From Ianthella basta (lineage: Eukaryota > Porifera > Demospongiae > Verongiida > Ianthellidae), in contig OZ025869.1 in NCBI GenBank assembly GCA_964019415.1, positions 9,394,214 through 9,458,213 on the forward strand: DNA of 64,000 nt. Direction: 5' to 3'. The translations under genes and the position numbers were made by a program. A model generated the notes under the pieces. The model was not told the origin of the DNA, searched no databases, and worked only from the letters and a program-made list of their open reading frames with translations. This document shows, piece by piece, positions 1-11,541 of the stretch. The stretch's first letter is position 1; each line of letters starts with the position of its first letter.

Positions 1-239
1 TTCCATGTTGAATGTGGAAATGTGTAGACATGGCATGCACATTCAATAGGTCCTTCTGTCATTACTGTTACACTTTTGGTGGTCAGGCAACCCATGAAAA
101 TATTTTAGCAATGAAAATTACCCAAACTACAGTATACACTCCCATACTGCTTGTATGTCACTGAGACTTCAATCGCTGCATCGCCAACAAGCACCAAATG
201 CAGCAATGCACACAATGATAACACAGCTGACAAGCTCAC

Positions 240-1150
240 CTCTGCGTGTACTTGGCGTCAGCGCCTTCAACGTCCGCTGCAGTGGCTTGATATTGTCTGC
301 CAGCTCTTGTGACGCAAGACAGCGGTCAAAGCCCTTCACTTCACCAGCTAACACCTGCACACAGCACACACACCATGTGTGGACAAGCACACACTGTACA
401 CAGTAGTACATGCACATGAAAATGGCAGCAAATGTTGTCTGCACCTTTTCTATTAACTCTGGCCCTCCCACAATTGACGCTCCAGCTCTTCTGGCTGCTT
501 CTGCAGCTGGTCCCTGCAGAGGAGGGAGGAGGGGGACCATTGCACACATGCATTGTATTACAGTTAGTCAGTAGACGTGGACTGCCATGTTGCCTCTTAG
601 ACATTTACATGATTCATGTACAGTGGAACCTGTTTGAGATGACCACTGTGTTAGGCGGTCACCAGCCAGCCTTCCTGGACCCAAATAACACTACAAAACA
701 ATACAATTTACTTCTGTAGAGCAGGCAGGACACACAGACCTCTGCAAACACTAGCATCCTGCGCGGCCTCCCAAACTCGTGTGGGAATATGACTGTTCCT
801 TTAAAAGGGTCCCTGTTCTTTCCTTTCTTAGTCTTCAGTTTGCAGGACAAAGACAACTGCACCGTCTCGTTAACTTCAGTCAGGGAATACGCACGCAGAG
901 CCCTCAGGGCTTCTGGTAGCTTGTGAACTGCCGGCTCATGCTGGTTGATAAGATAAATGCGTCCTGTCCGATGTTGGATAGAGTCTTCTGACAACTTTGA
1001 GCTCGCAATGCTGTGAACTGCTGCTTCGTCCGAAGCGATCGACCTCCGGAATTGGTGTGCATTAGAAACTCGTAAAAAGTTCGCAAGTGTTCGTTCCGCG
1101 CCATGTCCTGCTCGTGCTAGCACCACACCTCCAGCAGCTACAGCGGCCAT
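240..1150 (-). CDS. MRPL1: Mitochondrial ribosomal protein L1 (uL1m), 5' part, runs off left edge
   Basis: Large-subunit mitochondrial ribosomal protein of the uL1 family, which binds 23S-like rRNA at the L1 stalk. Three exons are visible on the minus strand: 1150-740 (starts MAAVAAGGVV), 513-445 and 354-240; the donor at 239 leads out of the window, so the C-terminal part is missing here. All joins keep frame. Seen: a basic N-terminus usable as a mitochondrial presequence, then the uL1 core with RAYSLTEVNETVQLSL, GTVIFPHEFGRPRRMLVFAE and, across the exon 1/2 join, GPAAEAARRAGASIVGGPEL IEK, close to the bacterial L1 segment around VGG.(D/E)LIEK. Exon 3 gives FDRCLASQELADNIKPL. The exon 2 donor (gtgcag) is weak but gives the only frame matching L1. 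It is head to head with GTF2H5. Confidence 0.9.
615..665. repeat. Tigger-type terminal repeat fragment in MRPL1 intron 1
   Basis: The string tacagtggaacc at 619-630 is the same start seen at the end of the Tigger-like MITE at 24,432 and again at 34,342. It sits in MRPL1 intron 1 (514-739). No partner end was found, so this is a remnant or a solo end. Confidence 0.35.
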
Positions 1151-1257
1151 TTTATTTGTATTGTATCAATTAATACTGGATACCACGCACTATTTCGCAC
1201 AATAATTCTTTTGCCTCTATTGTGGGCTGAACCAGATCCAGACTACTGCCGCTGAAG
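1151..1257. promoter_or_regulatory. Shared head-to-head promoter region of MRPL1 and GTF2H5
   Basis: Only 107 bp separate the start codons of MRPL1 (minus) and GTF2H5 (plus), so both promoters and 5' UTRs must overlap or the transcripts start inside the facing gene. No clear TATA box was identified. Divergent short-spaced pairs of housekeeping genes usually share a bidirectional promoter; that is inference here. Confidence 0.55.
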
Positions 1258-2434
1258 ATGGTGAACGCAACAAAGGGTGTTCTCTTAAAATGGTAAGTTC
1301 TACTAATCCACCGTACCTCCATCCAAACGTAATATGGTTCACTCAGTTCACGCTAATCTTGCGCCATCAGTGTAGGAACGCTGTGCTGCCTCTGTAGCTA
1401 GTGACACACTTTACAACTTCACTTCCTGCACTTTCAGAAGCAGTATGGACAATTGGTCGCTCCTGTGTGATCATGGAGAGCCTCCTTGTGTTCAGTCACC
1501 ACTGTGTGTACACATGTCCCTCCTTGAGCGCGTGTTTGCTCACTCACTTCACATGAGACTGACACACTTTGCTTTCGTTGCTCCTGTGGCTGGGCCTAGC
1601 AAGTAGGCTGCCTTTAGAGTTCACCAACCCATATCATGAATGATAGCCTAGGGAGGGGGACATTCACCCCCTCCCCTCCCCCCTTGCCTTCAGTTTCACC
1701 CACCCCCTTGAGAAAGTTTCTAGATGCAGCACTGACGTCTATACCCATGGGTTTGGGAAGAGATTGCATAATGAGTGTGAAATAGCACTGCGATCATGTG
1801 ACTTTGCATGGTGTGGTGTGCTAGTGACATTGTGTGTAGTGGGTAAGATGTGCTTATCTTCACATAACTGCGCAAGAGTCTTTGAACACAGTGAGTAGGA
1901 GCCTGTGATAGTGTGATGCAAGCATAGAGGGAAGGGGAGGGAAGAGGGAAGGGGAGGGAAGAGGGGAGGGGAGGGAAAGGGAGGGGAGGGGAGGAGGAGG
2001 AAATGGAGGGGAGGGAAAGGGAGGGGAGGGGAGGGGAGGGAAAGGGAGGGGAGGGGAGGGAAAGGGGGGAAGGGAGGAGGAGGAAATGGAGGGGAGAGGA
2101 GGGGAGGGGAGAGGAGAGAATTTACTTGCTTAATGTACCATTCCCACAATCATAGTTTGTGTAGTACATTTATTACAACTTTCTATTTCATTCGCTGGTT
2201 TGTCTTTTAAATGTGATTTTCTGCAGTAGTGACGCTGCCATCAAGCAGTTTCTAATCCGCCTTGATGAAACAAATGGACTGGGAAAGAAGTTTATTATAC
2301 ATGACTTGGATGAAGTGCACTTGTTTGTGGCAGAAGACGTTGCTGATATGCTACAGAAGAAAGTGGACGAACTGATGGACAGGAACTCCTACTCAGAATT
2401 TAGCCAAGAGAAGGAATCTAGGATACGTCAATGA
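1258..2434 (+). CDS. GTF2H5: TFIIH subunit 5 (TTDA/Tfb5 homologue)
   Basis: Smallest core subunit of TFIIH, which stabilises p52/XPB and is needed for nucleotide excision repair and transcription. Two exons, 1258-1292 and 2227-2434; the codon TG|T is split by an intron of 934 bp with gtaagt donor and tgcag acceptor. The 80-residue product starts MVNATKGVLLKC and contains KQFLIRLDETNGLGKKFII and ADMLQKKVDELMDRNSYS, matching the family's single small alpha/beta domain. The animal protein is usually about 71 residues; here the C-terminus has a few extra charged residues (QEKESRIRQ). The intron carries a long purine-rich minisatellite. The stop lies 157 bp before the H2A.Z start codon. Confidence 0.93.
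1928..2118 (+). repeat. GGGGA/GGGAA purine-rich minisatellite in the GTF2H5 intron
   Basis: About 190 bp of almost pure purine on the plus strand, built from irregular gggga, gggaa and ggagg units with larger internal repeats (aggaggaaatggagggga occurs twice). Runs of three or four Gs recur closely enough to allow G-quadruplex folding of the pre-mRNA or an H-DNA structure (inference). The antisense reading frame over it is only low-complexity Pro/Leu/Ser. Confidence 0.9.
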
Positions 2435-2591
2435 ATATTGTTACATTATTTTTGGCGGGGGTTACCATGGCGATGTGGGCGCCTAGGAAGGTGGGCACGA
2501 AAAAGAAATCCCGCTTTTTAGAGGTGGTCGAAGTGTTTCGTCTCGTGAAGTTGTTTCTGTATTCTTTCGCTGAGTTTGAGAAGATATAAAC

Positions 2592-4580
2592 ATGGTAAGG
2601 AACTGTGTTTGTCGATTTGCGCGAACAGTGAGCCTGTCTGGCGGATAGAAGCCAAGCGCAAAGGCTTTTACTGTGAAATGCCTTGGTCCTCCCACGCAGC
2701 CGGGTGGTAAAGCGGGAAAGGAGGCGAAGGTAAAGTCCAAGGCAGTGTCCAGGTCACAGAGAGCCGGTCTGCAGGTGAGCTTGACCAACCATCTCTGTTG
2801 CGCGTTGTGCATAGTGAAGGGTGTTTTGCGCAGATGCAAAGTGTTAACGCTCCTGTCTTGTCATTCGCAGTTCCCCGTGGGACGTATCCACAGACATCTC
2901 AAGCAGCGCACGACTAGTCACGGGCGCGTCGGGGCAACAGCGGCTGTTTACAGTGCAGCCATCTTGGAGTACTTGACAGCTGAGGTGAGCTCCCAGCGCC
3001 TGGCGTTTAAACGGTTACGAGTGTCAGGTGTCCACATGCATTCTCATCTGGTAGTAGGATCACCCACACAACACACCTCTCTGTTAACTTCTTGAGTTGT
3101 GTAAAAGTACTTTTGGGAAGTGACAATGATTAATGTGAGCTTTAAAGGTAATTGTTTACAAGTAATGAATTTCTTGCTGGTGTTGCAAGTTCATGGCTAA
3201 CTGTACTATGCTACTAGCGGTAATGTACCACGGAGCAATCCCCCTACCCCCATACACACTGTGACACACTTCACATGTGTTGTTGCTTATGTCATTCATT
3301 TGTTATGCAAGTAGCCCTCTTCACCAGAGGTGACATGCCTGTAGAGTCATCCCCAATTAGCACATCTTGTGTGCTAATTGATGCAACAGAAAGGTGTCCT
3401 TTATACAAGCCAAGTCACCCAATTAGTGGCACTATTGGCCTTGCTCACTTATCCATCATTAAGCCTGCCCCCTTGCCCACTTCATCCACCCCTCCTAGGT
3501 GCTAGAGTTGGCTGGTAACTGCTCAAAAGACCTCAAGGTGAAGAGAATCACTCCAAGACACTTGCAGTTAGCCATTAGAGGAGATGAGGAACTGGACACT
3601 CTCATCAAGGCCACCATCGCTGGCGGAGGTGAGAAGGGAAGAAAGGGTTAAACTGACCCCCTTGTTACATAGACCATTTAGAGTTCATAAGTGCTAATTA
3701 CACGTGTAGTGGCAGCAGCAATCTTTAACATCTTCACAGTCAGCTCTTTTGGTACACTGTGCCCAAAGCACAGCGTACAACAGTGTACTCACTGTGCAAG
3801 AGCTGTTCCGTAGGTGACTGCTTTGTGCAGTGTGGACATGATGAATATCTGTTAATTCTTCAGTGGTGGTTGCTAGGAGCAAGGGGATGTGGTGTACTCT
3901 CAATCTATGCTACTAGAGTGTGTGGAGTGGGGGTGACTGCTGTCAGTGAAGTGGGGTAGTGTTTATGCTAAAAGTCAAGGTTGTTTATATTGGCTGTGGA
4001 AGAGTGTCTTGATGTAATAGATCCCGTTGCCATGGTAACATGCGTCTAAACGATGTTTCTAAATCGCAGAGAAGCTTCGCGCGTGATTATAAATCCCGCA
4101 GACGTACGTGGCGGGCAGAGTGCGCGTGAAGTGTATAATGACGTCATCACTGCCATATTGTATCTGCTGTGATATGAGTTTGTCGCTGCAAGTTTTTCCT
4201 TCAGTTCTCGCTGAATGGCCTCCCTACAAAGCAGGAGTAAGGGCAGACGATGAAGGAGTGTAACGAGAAAGATTACGGATGCCGTAAAGTTCTTTTATTG
4301 AGCTTCCGCATCGTCATCCATTGCCAATGACGCAGCGTCATCAAGAGGAGCTAGTGGAGAGGATTTTCATTGGATTAGTGAACAGTGTTTGGATCTATAT
4401 TACTTAAATCCCGCAGACACCTCTTGGGCGGCATTTAACTATTACTTATATGTTATAGTGGCTTTGTGTGTGTGTTGGATCTGATGCATGTCCCCCTCCC
4501 TCCTCCCATCAGGTGTGATCCCGTACATCCACAAGAGCCTTATCACAAAGAAGACTGTTCCCCCTGGGAAGCCGCAATAG
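2592..4580 (+). CDS. H2AZ: Histone H2A.Z variant
   Basis: Replication-independent H2A variant deposited at promoters in place of canonical H2A. Five exons: 2592-2594, 2700-2774, 2871-2984, 3499-3628 and 4513-4580, giving 129 residues without a frame break. Seen: a Lys/Gly-rich tail ([20 protein letters not shown]), the H2A signature [34 protein letters not shown], and the H2A.Z-type C-terminal half with [20 protein letters not shown] and IHKSLITKK. The acidic-patch Glu/Asp and H2A.Z-type GDEELD fit Z rather than canonical H2A. Exon 1 contributes only the ATG, with the donor (gtaagg) directly behind it. Introns rather than a single-exon histone gene also fit a variant. The final tail (TVPPGKPQ) differs from vertebrate H2A.Z. 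Confidence 0.96.
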
Positions 4581-4922
4581 AGAGAATTCCTAGAGGAACT
4601 TTAACTATGCTGCTCTTTATAGTCATATACTTACTTTTCACAGAACCCACATGGTTTTTAATATGCACAGTTGTTCACATGCTACAGTGCGTTGGAGGAT
4701 TAGCTCGATCAAGTGTTGCATGTGTGTTAACTCTGCTAAAGCATTGTAAGGAAGTAGACGTTTTGAAGCTTCTGTATCTGTATTTAGTATTAAATATATT
4801 GTAGAAGCTCATTGGTTCAAATTACTGGTAAATCTGCAGAGAAAACAGTCGTTCGATTAGCATTTTTGCGGTGACAATTGTGCTTATTGCGGTGCACGTG
4901 ATGCAGGGCTGACGCAATTAAA
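4581..4922. other. H2A.Z-LRMDA intergenic region
   Basis: This 342-bp stretch must hold the H2A.Z 3' UTR and the LRMDA promoter. An attaaa near 4790 could serve as a polyadenylation signal. The reading frame that crosses it from H2A.Z shows no recognisable protein. Confidence 0.4.
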
Positions 4923-7900
4923 ATGGCTTCGGCGGAAGCGCTTCTTCATCGTGGGATCCATATGGCTAACAGTCAAGGTGACAACGGCAGCGGGCAGAAG
5001 AAGCTCCCCGTCGGTAAAGAAGAGTCCAGCAATGAGGACACTCGTACTCCAGAGGGAGATACCAGTTCTACTCACGTCAGTTAATTGTTACTCATAATGA
5101 TACCTCACCCATATGGTATCTATGATCATATTGGCACACAATTGTATCATGGGTACTCTATACCAGCTCTGTACTATACGTTGCGGAGTATGTGAACATA
5201 GCAGTGTTAGCAGTTTGTGCAATTGACCAGTATGTGGGTTCAGTGTGGTATTGCTGGTCTGGAGGTGGAGTTCAGACCAAATTTGTCTTACGAACTTACA
5301 CTTATCATAGTGTGCTAGTAAACTATACCAAGCAGCTACTTGTGCTCAACTGTTCAAACAGATTCGCTTCACAAGAAGTCACAAAGTTTCAATTGTTTAG
5401 GCGATCGACAGTTGCCTCGGAAATGTTTGTAGCTGTAGGTGCCAAAATTTGGCCCTTTATAAGTGACTCAGTTAGCAATTGCATATTAAACAACTGAGGA
5501 CGGACGAACTCAGTGAATACAAGTCAGTAGTATCCCCATTACATCAGGACTGAAGTGCAGCTGTAGGTCTCATCACTGTTAGTTCACAAACCAAACTTTT
5601 CCAGCAGCTGACTGCTTCCAAACTTTCGTTGGTTAGATCAAATCTTTGGCTAGAGAGCTCCGAGAGAACTGCCCGTGTCGTGATGGTGTGTATTGCAATA
5701 CTGTGTATCCCTTATCATTTTTGTTGTGTTTGCCTTCAGGTGTCCTTCCTTGGGGAAGATGTGGAGACAATACCACCACATTTGTGCAGCGATTTTGGCC
5801 CAAGTGCCAAAAGGCTGGACATGAGCTACAACAAACTAAAGTAAGTGCTCCTCAAAATGGCATCTATTTTGATTGCGTGTCGGCTTATTGTTGCAGGCTG
5901 ATTGATAGGGGATTGGTATGCCATTTTTTGGCAACCTGCTGTTCAAACCAGTGATTTGGCAGTGGTTGTGTGTGAGTGTGTTTTCATGCATTGAAAGCCG
6001 GAATGGATATATGAACACATGTTGAATAGCGTAGCCAAACTCACAAGTCAAGTCAAACGATGTGGAATCAGGCATTTTAGCAGCATATGACTTATCAGTG
6101 ACCCTGTGCAGTGGTGCTCTTTTCACACACACACACACACCTGAACTAGATTGAACCAGGGTTCAAGTGGCTAACACCCCTTTTACATGGAACCTTTAAT
6201 CCAGATTGAATCCGGATTCAATCTGGATTAGTGCGTTTACATGCACATGCTAATTTGGATTAATCCTAACCTGGATTCAATCTAGACTAGCTAAAGGTTC
6301 CATGTAAAAGGGGTGTGAATCAGCAAGTGCAACTCTATGATTTGGGGCTTCTCAGTGGCTCAAGCTCGAGTTGAGTAGTTGTCCTAATGCCAGCTTTAAA
6401 GCAGGTCTCCAGTGTGTACATCAGTGAAATTGAAGCACCAGATTGATGAGAGCAGCTGTGTGTTGCTGCTCAATCATCTGGTTTCATTTGTTTGTTTTGA
6501 CCAGTGTGGTTTCACTTAACTATTTAACCTTTCTCATTACCTGTGTCTGTGGTGAAATGTGGTCAGGGCCTTCCTGTCCACAACGTGGCATTGCACAACT
6601 TCCTTTCTGCGTTTTGTACTGAAACCAGAAAGGACTGCCACCTGTCATGTATATGTCGGGTGGTTGGTCAGCTCTTGTAGCAAGCTGCATGGGTGGATGC
6701 TTGTTAGTTGACACGTTACACCATGCTGGAGAGGCTCAATGAATCATAGGATTAGCGAAAAGGAATGAACCTTTATAGCAAGGGATGTAGCATGCAACCA
6801 ATCAGGAATAGGATGGTTTGGCCGCAAAAGCTTCCATCGGCTGCTTAAACAGCTAGCAAAGGCCTTTGTGGATGAAACGTCCCATTCCTGATGTATTGCT
6901 TGCTACAAGAGCTGACCAACCACCCGACATATACATGACACGTGGCCGTCCTTTCTGGTTTCAGTACAAAACGCAGAAAGGAAGTTGTGCTATATAAATA
7001 AAGTTTCACTCTCTTTCATAGGCACAGTGTAGGAATGTATAGAAACATGCACAGAGGCATTAGTGTAGTTTTGCTGCAGCTATTGAGTTACTAATTGCAG
7101 CACAGCACATTTGTGTATAGATTTCAGGCATGCTTGAAACGCGGTATGCGTACACATTGACAGGTGTACATGTAAAACGTGGCACTCCTCCGTCCCAGCA
7201 GGACTCTGACCTAGACACACATGCCTGTCGTTCATCTCATCTCCATAGGGACAGTGGTACACCAATGGAATGCTCTTTCCTCACATTCTCCTTTCACTCA
7301 CGATGTGCAGCTCAGCCATTCCAAATGATGGGTTAACGCGCGAAAATGTAGTTTTCAGCAGAGCATTATTGTAGTGTAGATGTGTAGCTGCTCGTGTACT
7401 GTTAACTAATGCTGGGATGAATGTGGTTTATACTTTCACAGCTTTGTCCCCCTGTTTTTTGTCTGATTAACTTGTCCAGACTTAGTTATGTTATGTATTG
7501 TATGAACCCGTTTCTCTTCTTCAATTTGCTCTGCAGAGCCTTGGACGGTCTGTCCTCGTTTGAGAAGCTGGAGGAGCTGGTCCTTGACAACAACGAGCTC
7601 ACAGACCAAGCCATGTCTGCCTTCCCGAACATGCCCGCACTACACACTCTCTCGGCCAACAAGAACAAGGTGAGGTGCTTTTGGATGAGCAAGAGAGTAC
7701 ATGTGCTGTGAAACGTTCAAACCTATGGCAAATGTGGCTACAATGTCTATGATGTAGTGGTCAAATTTTGTTGGCCGCAGCACTTCTTATGAACCATTAA
7801 TGTGACGCAAACATGACAGGGATGTTCATGTGACAATGCCTCCCACATAAATGTCAGGTGTCAATAGTAGAAAGGACTTTTGACAATGTGTGCAGAGTCA

Positions 7901-10375
7901 TTTTCCGAGTGTTGCTGACAATCCTATTACAAGCCCAGTAGTCATGTAGTGCTTGGCTCTAATGGTTCATTTCAGGTTAGTTGCCCCATGACTGCAAATT
8001 TGGAATTAAACTGACCAATCAAACATGCCACAGCACATACGATGACCTAACTGGTGCAGTGTGTTTGACTGGTCAGTTTTGATTTCAAATTTACAATTGT
8101 AGGGACAACCAATCAAAAGTCAACTGGAGAGGTGTTGATCCCTATGATATGATTCCTTAGATTTCAACACCTGACTATCCTGTGTGTGATTCTACTGCGC
8201 GTGAGCCACAATGTGAAACAGTTCTTGCTTCTGTTCCATGTTTGTAGATTGAAGACACCGAGGCACTCTTGCGGGTGTTGTGCAAGAATTGTCCGCGATT
8301 ACGTTATTTGAGTCTCCTAGGCAACGCAGCTTGCCCTAATGCTTTACTTGGGTTTGGCCATGACGACGATGACTACAGAAGATACAGGTTGGACAGTGTG
8401 TTTGAGGATACATGTGTGTGCCTGCCTGGCTGTACTGCTGGCTGAGAATAGCATGTTTGTACTAGGGTGGCTTAACGGACTTCGCTGAAGTGCTAATCGT
8501 CAAATCAGCTAGTCTGTTTACTACTGATTGATCTATCTACTTAAGAGTACAAGATGCCATGATAGTATATGGGTGCAGCATGTGTGTGTGCTAGAGTATC
8601 CTCCTACTGCGTGCGTCCTGTGCACGTGCAGTTGTCTTGCTTGTCTCTCATGTGATACTGCGAGATTTTGTGACCGTGCTTACATGAATGCATGTATAGG
8701 CTGTTTGTATGTGCATGCATTTGTCATAAACCTTGGCACTGAAGTGCACAGCATGCACAGATACACTGGTATACATGTTGGATCATTCAGCATGATGTGC
8801 GCTGTATATCACGTGAAGCGGCTGCTTATTTCCTGGTCCCTTAGGCTGTATGTCCTGTACCGCCTCCCAAGCTTGTGCTTCCTGGACTCCAGTCCTGTGT
8901 CTGCAGAAGAATGCAAGGAGGCCAAACGTGTGGGCCAGTTCATGAGAGTTGTGAAACCCTCTGACACTCAAGTACGTATTGAGTGTGTGTGTGCGTGCGT
9001 GCGTGCGTGTGTGAGAATTGCCATTGTGGTGTATGGGTGCATGCATGGTTGTGTGGCAGTGTGTCAGAACTGGCAGGGGGAGGAATTGTGTAATAGAGCA
9101 AGCTATGTTATAGGTGTTTAGTGCAGGTGTGTGCATGCATGGTTGTGTCAGAACTGGCAGGGGGAGGAACTGTGTAATAGAGCAAGCTATGTTATAGGTG
9201 TTTAGTGCATGTGTGTGCATGCAACAGAGTCGGTGTTTGATGATATCATAGAGGCTCGTTGCTACTGTTTCAGATAAGTCAGTAGTGATATTGAGCAATC
9301 ACGTTGCAGACAGATGCAATAATTGCATTGGTACAATGTTTCAACCTTTACTGTATATAAGACCAATCTTCACCTGTAGGGTTTTCGTGGTCAAAACGTC
9401 ATACCTTTGCAATTTTTGCATCTGATTGCTCATTATTGCTACTTATTAGACTCAGTGTTTGTTTGATAGGTTGGTGTCTCACAGGTTATTGCTGTGTTTC
9501 GTGTCATCCATGCTATGTGCAGGGTGAAGAAAGCAATGATGACGAGCTAACTTCCTCCGGGACAATGAAGTACACTCCACTACCCCAGAGCACTTCCTCC
9601 AGGCAAGGAAGAGGTATATTTTACAGCTTTAAAGAGACCATTGTAGCCATGGCTTGCAAATGATTGATGTTCTTAAAAGTTAGGCATCGGTTTTGACAGT
9701 GCATGCGCAGTGTGTAGTCTCACGCACCAGACCCCTAATATTGTGTACGCCAAATTGTGTCACAGCTGAATGAAACTATTGCATGGTTGTGGTTAACTCT
9801 AGCACGTGGTAGTGCAGTGAGCGAATTATGGAATGCCTTAATTCGCATTGCTTTGCTTGTACGGCTCATTCTTGCTCTGTTTTGAGAGTGTACCAGAGCG
9901 AAGTCACAGTGCATTCAACCATATCCTTCAAGTGAGCCAATGCTACGTCTCTAAATTTTAGGCTGACATCATATAGCAAATGGCTACTGATTGGTCAGGA
10001 CAGGATCTTGTCCTGGACACAAGTCGGCGTATGCAATAATACCACATTCTTCCGCAGGGGGTCTGGTGCATGAGACTAGGCCTGCCACGATATATTGATA
10101 TATCGAGATACAAGTGGATTCGATTCGATATGATATATGGTGTAGTGCCACGATATATTGATATATCGAGATACAAGTGGATTCGATTCGATATGATATA
10201 TGGTCTAGTGTATATCGATCGAGGGTCCTGGTGCATGAGACTAGTGCTGTGTATGTGTTGTTGAATGTCATCGTGCTTCTTCTCTTGGCTTTCAGCTGTT
10301 TTTGGCCAGGTGAAATATGTCTACCATGGGAAACACTCAGAAGGGAATCGATTCATCAGAAACAACCAGCTCTGA
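4923..10375 (+). CDS. LRMDA: Leucine-rich repeat protein LRMDA (C10orf11) homologue
   Basis: Small leucine-rich repeat protein; the vertebrate gene is needed for melanocyte differentiation and is mutated in one form of oculocutaneous albinism. Seven exons: 4923-5075, 5740-5840, 7537-7669, 8248-8387, 8845-8971, 9523-9613, 10296-10375. All phases fit and give 274 residues. Seen: a polar N-terminal extension (about 50 residues), then LRR units with [38 protein letters not shown] and [14 protein letters not shown], an LRR-capping segment ([15 protein letters not shown], then [11 protein letters not shown]), a polar linker, and the diagnostic C-terminus [17 protein letters not shown]. The human protein is shorter (about 200 residues). 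Exon 7 ends at a TGA in the expected place. The call rests mainly on the LRR-cap order and C-terminal signature. Confidence 0.88.
6174..6316. mobile_element. MITE with terminal inverted repeats in LRMDA intron 2
   Basis: A 143-bp hairpin element. The ends acaccccttttacatggaac and gttccatgtaaaaggggtgt are exact inverted complements; the interior is a set of gattgaatccggattcaatc palindromes. It has no coding capacity, so it is a non-autonomous DNA transposon. No clear target-site duplication was seen. Confidence 0.85.
6593..6990. repeat. Long inverted repeat (about 92-bp arms) in LRMDA intron 2
   Basis: Bases 6593-6685 are repeated in inverted orientation at 6898-6990. Both arms carry caagagctgaccaaccaccc or its complement next to a tail that includes acgcagaaaggaagttgtgc. 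The roughly 210-bp spacer shows no coding sequence. The transcript would form a long stem. It is likely a foldback-type mobile element. Confidence 0.85.
7985..8105. repeat. Imperfect inverted repeat in LRMDA intron 3
   Basis: A left part containing aactgaccaatcaaaca faces a right part containing tgtttgactggtcagtt around a short spacer, with further matching flanks (caaatttg / caaattta). It is a likely small MITE or foldback repeat. Confidence 0.5.
9037..9215 (+). repeat. Tandem duplication of about 85-95 bp in LRMDA intron 5
   Basis: The block from gtgcatgcatggttgtgt through gcaagctatgttataggtg to tttagtgca occurs twice in a row with few differences, the first copy carrying a short extra segment. 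It is a simple local duplication with no coding role. Confidence 0.85.
10066..10244 (+). repeat. Two 64-bp units of an AT-palindromic satellite, flanked by direct repeats
   Basis: Two near-identical units beginning tgccacgatatattgatata at 10,083 and 10,147 lie between two copies of ggtgcatgagactag (10,066 and 10,230). The units are rich in gatata palindromes. The flanking 15-bp repeats suggest insertion or expansion within a pre-existing sequence. The stretch lies in LRMDA intron 6. Confidence 0.85.
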
Positions 10376-10602
10376 ACTGCATAATGCCTTTTTGTTTAAT
10401 TTGTTTGTTTTTAGCATTCGTCAGAACTAAAATCAGTTCCTATTTGCTGTTTATATTATTTTGTGTCAAGCAAGCTATATACTCCAACTCCAGTAGATAC
10501 ATTACTGTGTATGGATGGGTATTATGAAATGATTAATGTCACATTTCATTTTGAAAGGATGTGCAAAGATTCCTTTACTTAATTAGCGAGTTGGGAGTGG
10601 TG

Positions 10603-10711
10603 CATAGCATTTAGCCTCATACCCAGTCCCTATTTCAATTCCAACTTCAGCTTGCTCCCGAGCAGAAGTTGGAATGGAAATAGGGACTGGGTACGAGGCT
10701 ACATAGCATTT
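10603..10711. mobile_element. Small MITE with likely 10-bp target-site duplication
   Basis: Bases 10,613-10,700 form a near-perfect hairpin: tacccagtccctattt and its complement aaatagggactgggta, capped by the aacttcagcttgctcc..gagcagaagtt centre. The sequence catagcattt flanks it on both sides (10,603-10,612 and 10,702-10,711). It is non-coding. Confidence 0.8.
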
Positions 10712-11541
10712 GCATTGACCGTGATTGCCATGATACAACAGATCATGCAATCTTGCACATGCACTTTTCACACTTCGGGAAGTAGTTACCTAGGATACGG
10801 TCAGGGTTGCATATGAGGATTACGTACATAGTATGTGGCATCCTAGAGATTTGGGAACTGCTGCAATAGATAATTGATAGCATAAACCATCTGTACAGTT
10901 ACTGCAGAGGCGCTGGAAGGTATTTTGTATTGGTCCAGCAGATGTGATGATGGCTAAGTTAGCGTAAGCACACGGCCTGAGCATATTCTAGGGGGGTCTG
11001 CTAGGGCGGATCGAGAAACTATTATGACTAGTTTCCAACACATAAAGGTATAGCTATAAGGAAGCATAGACATTATAAGACTGATACATGCAAAATCCTA
11101 GCTAGAGGTAATCTGACCAGTTTCTGGAAACCTTGGAAACACCCCTGGATCCGCCTTTGGGTCTGGGGGCATGCCCTCCTAGGAAAAGTTTGAAATATTA
11201 AGCTATCTGAAAGCGCTTTAATGCAATTTTGAGGTGTACACATGGTAATACAGTAGCTGCCACTTGCTCCCATTTAGTACTCACACTCACAATTATAGCC
11301 AGTTGAATTGGCCTTGCAACTATGTATCCCAGACTGTGTTAACTTGAGCACTGCCAATTGCATGCAATTAAAACCAGAAATGACATTTTTCTAGTTGAAG
11401 AGCAGTACAACATGCAACGTGCAAACTGTAAATGAGTAGCCCTTAAATGGGCGGAACTTCACAAGAACCTGATCACTATTTACTGCATAGGTGTCAACCT
11501 AGTAATTAAAGTGGGACAAAAGTGCTAGTAAGCAGGACAAA
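10712..11541. other. Intergenic region, no gene seen
   Basis: About 830 bp downstream of LRMDA. Short frames only, none with recognisable protein content; no repeat shared with the rest of the window was found. Confidence 0.4.

Noticed and set aside
1739..2149. Pro/Leu/Ser-rich minus-strand ORF of 136 residues
   Set aside because: Antisense of the purine-rich minisatellite inside the GTF2H5 intron.
8528..9121. 197-residue plus-strand ORF
   Set aside because: Only its internal part (8,845-8,971) is real, as LRMDA exon 5; the rest is intron read-through.
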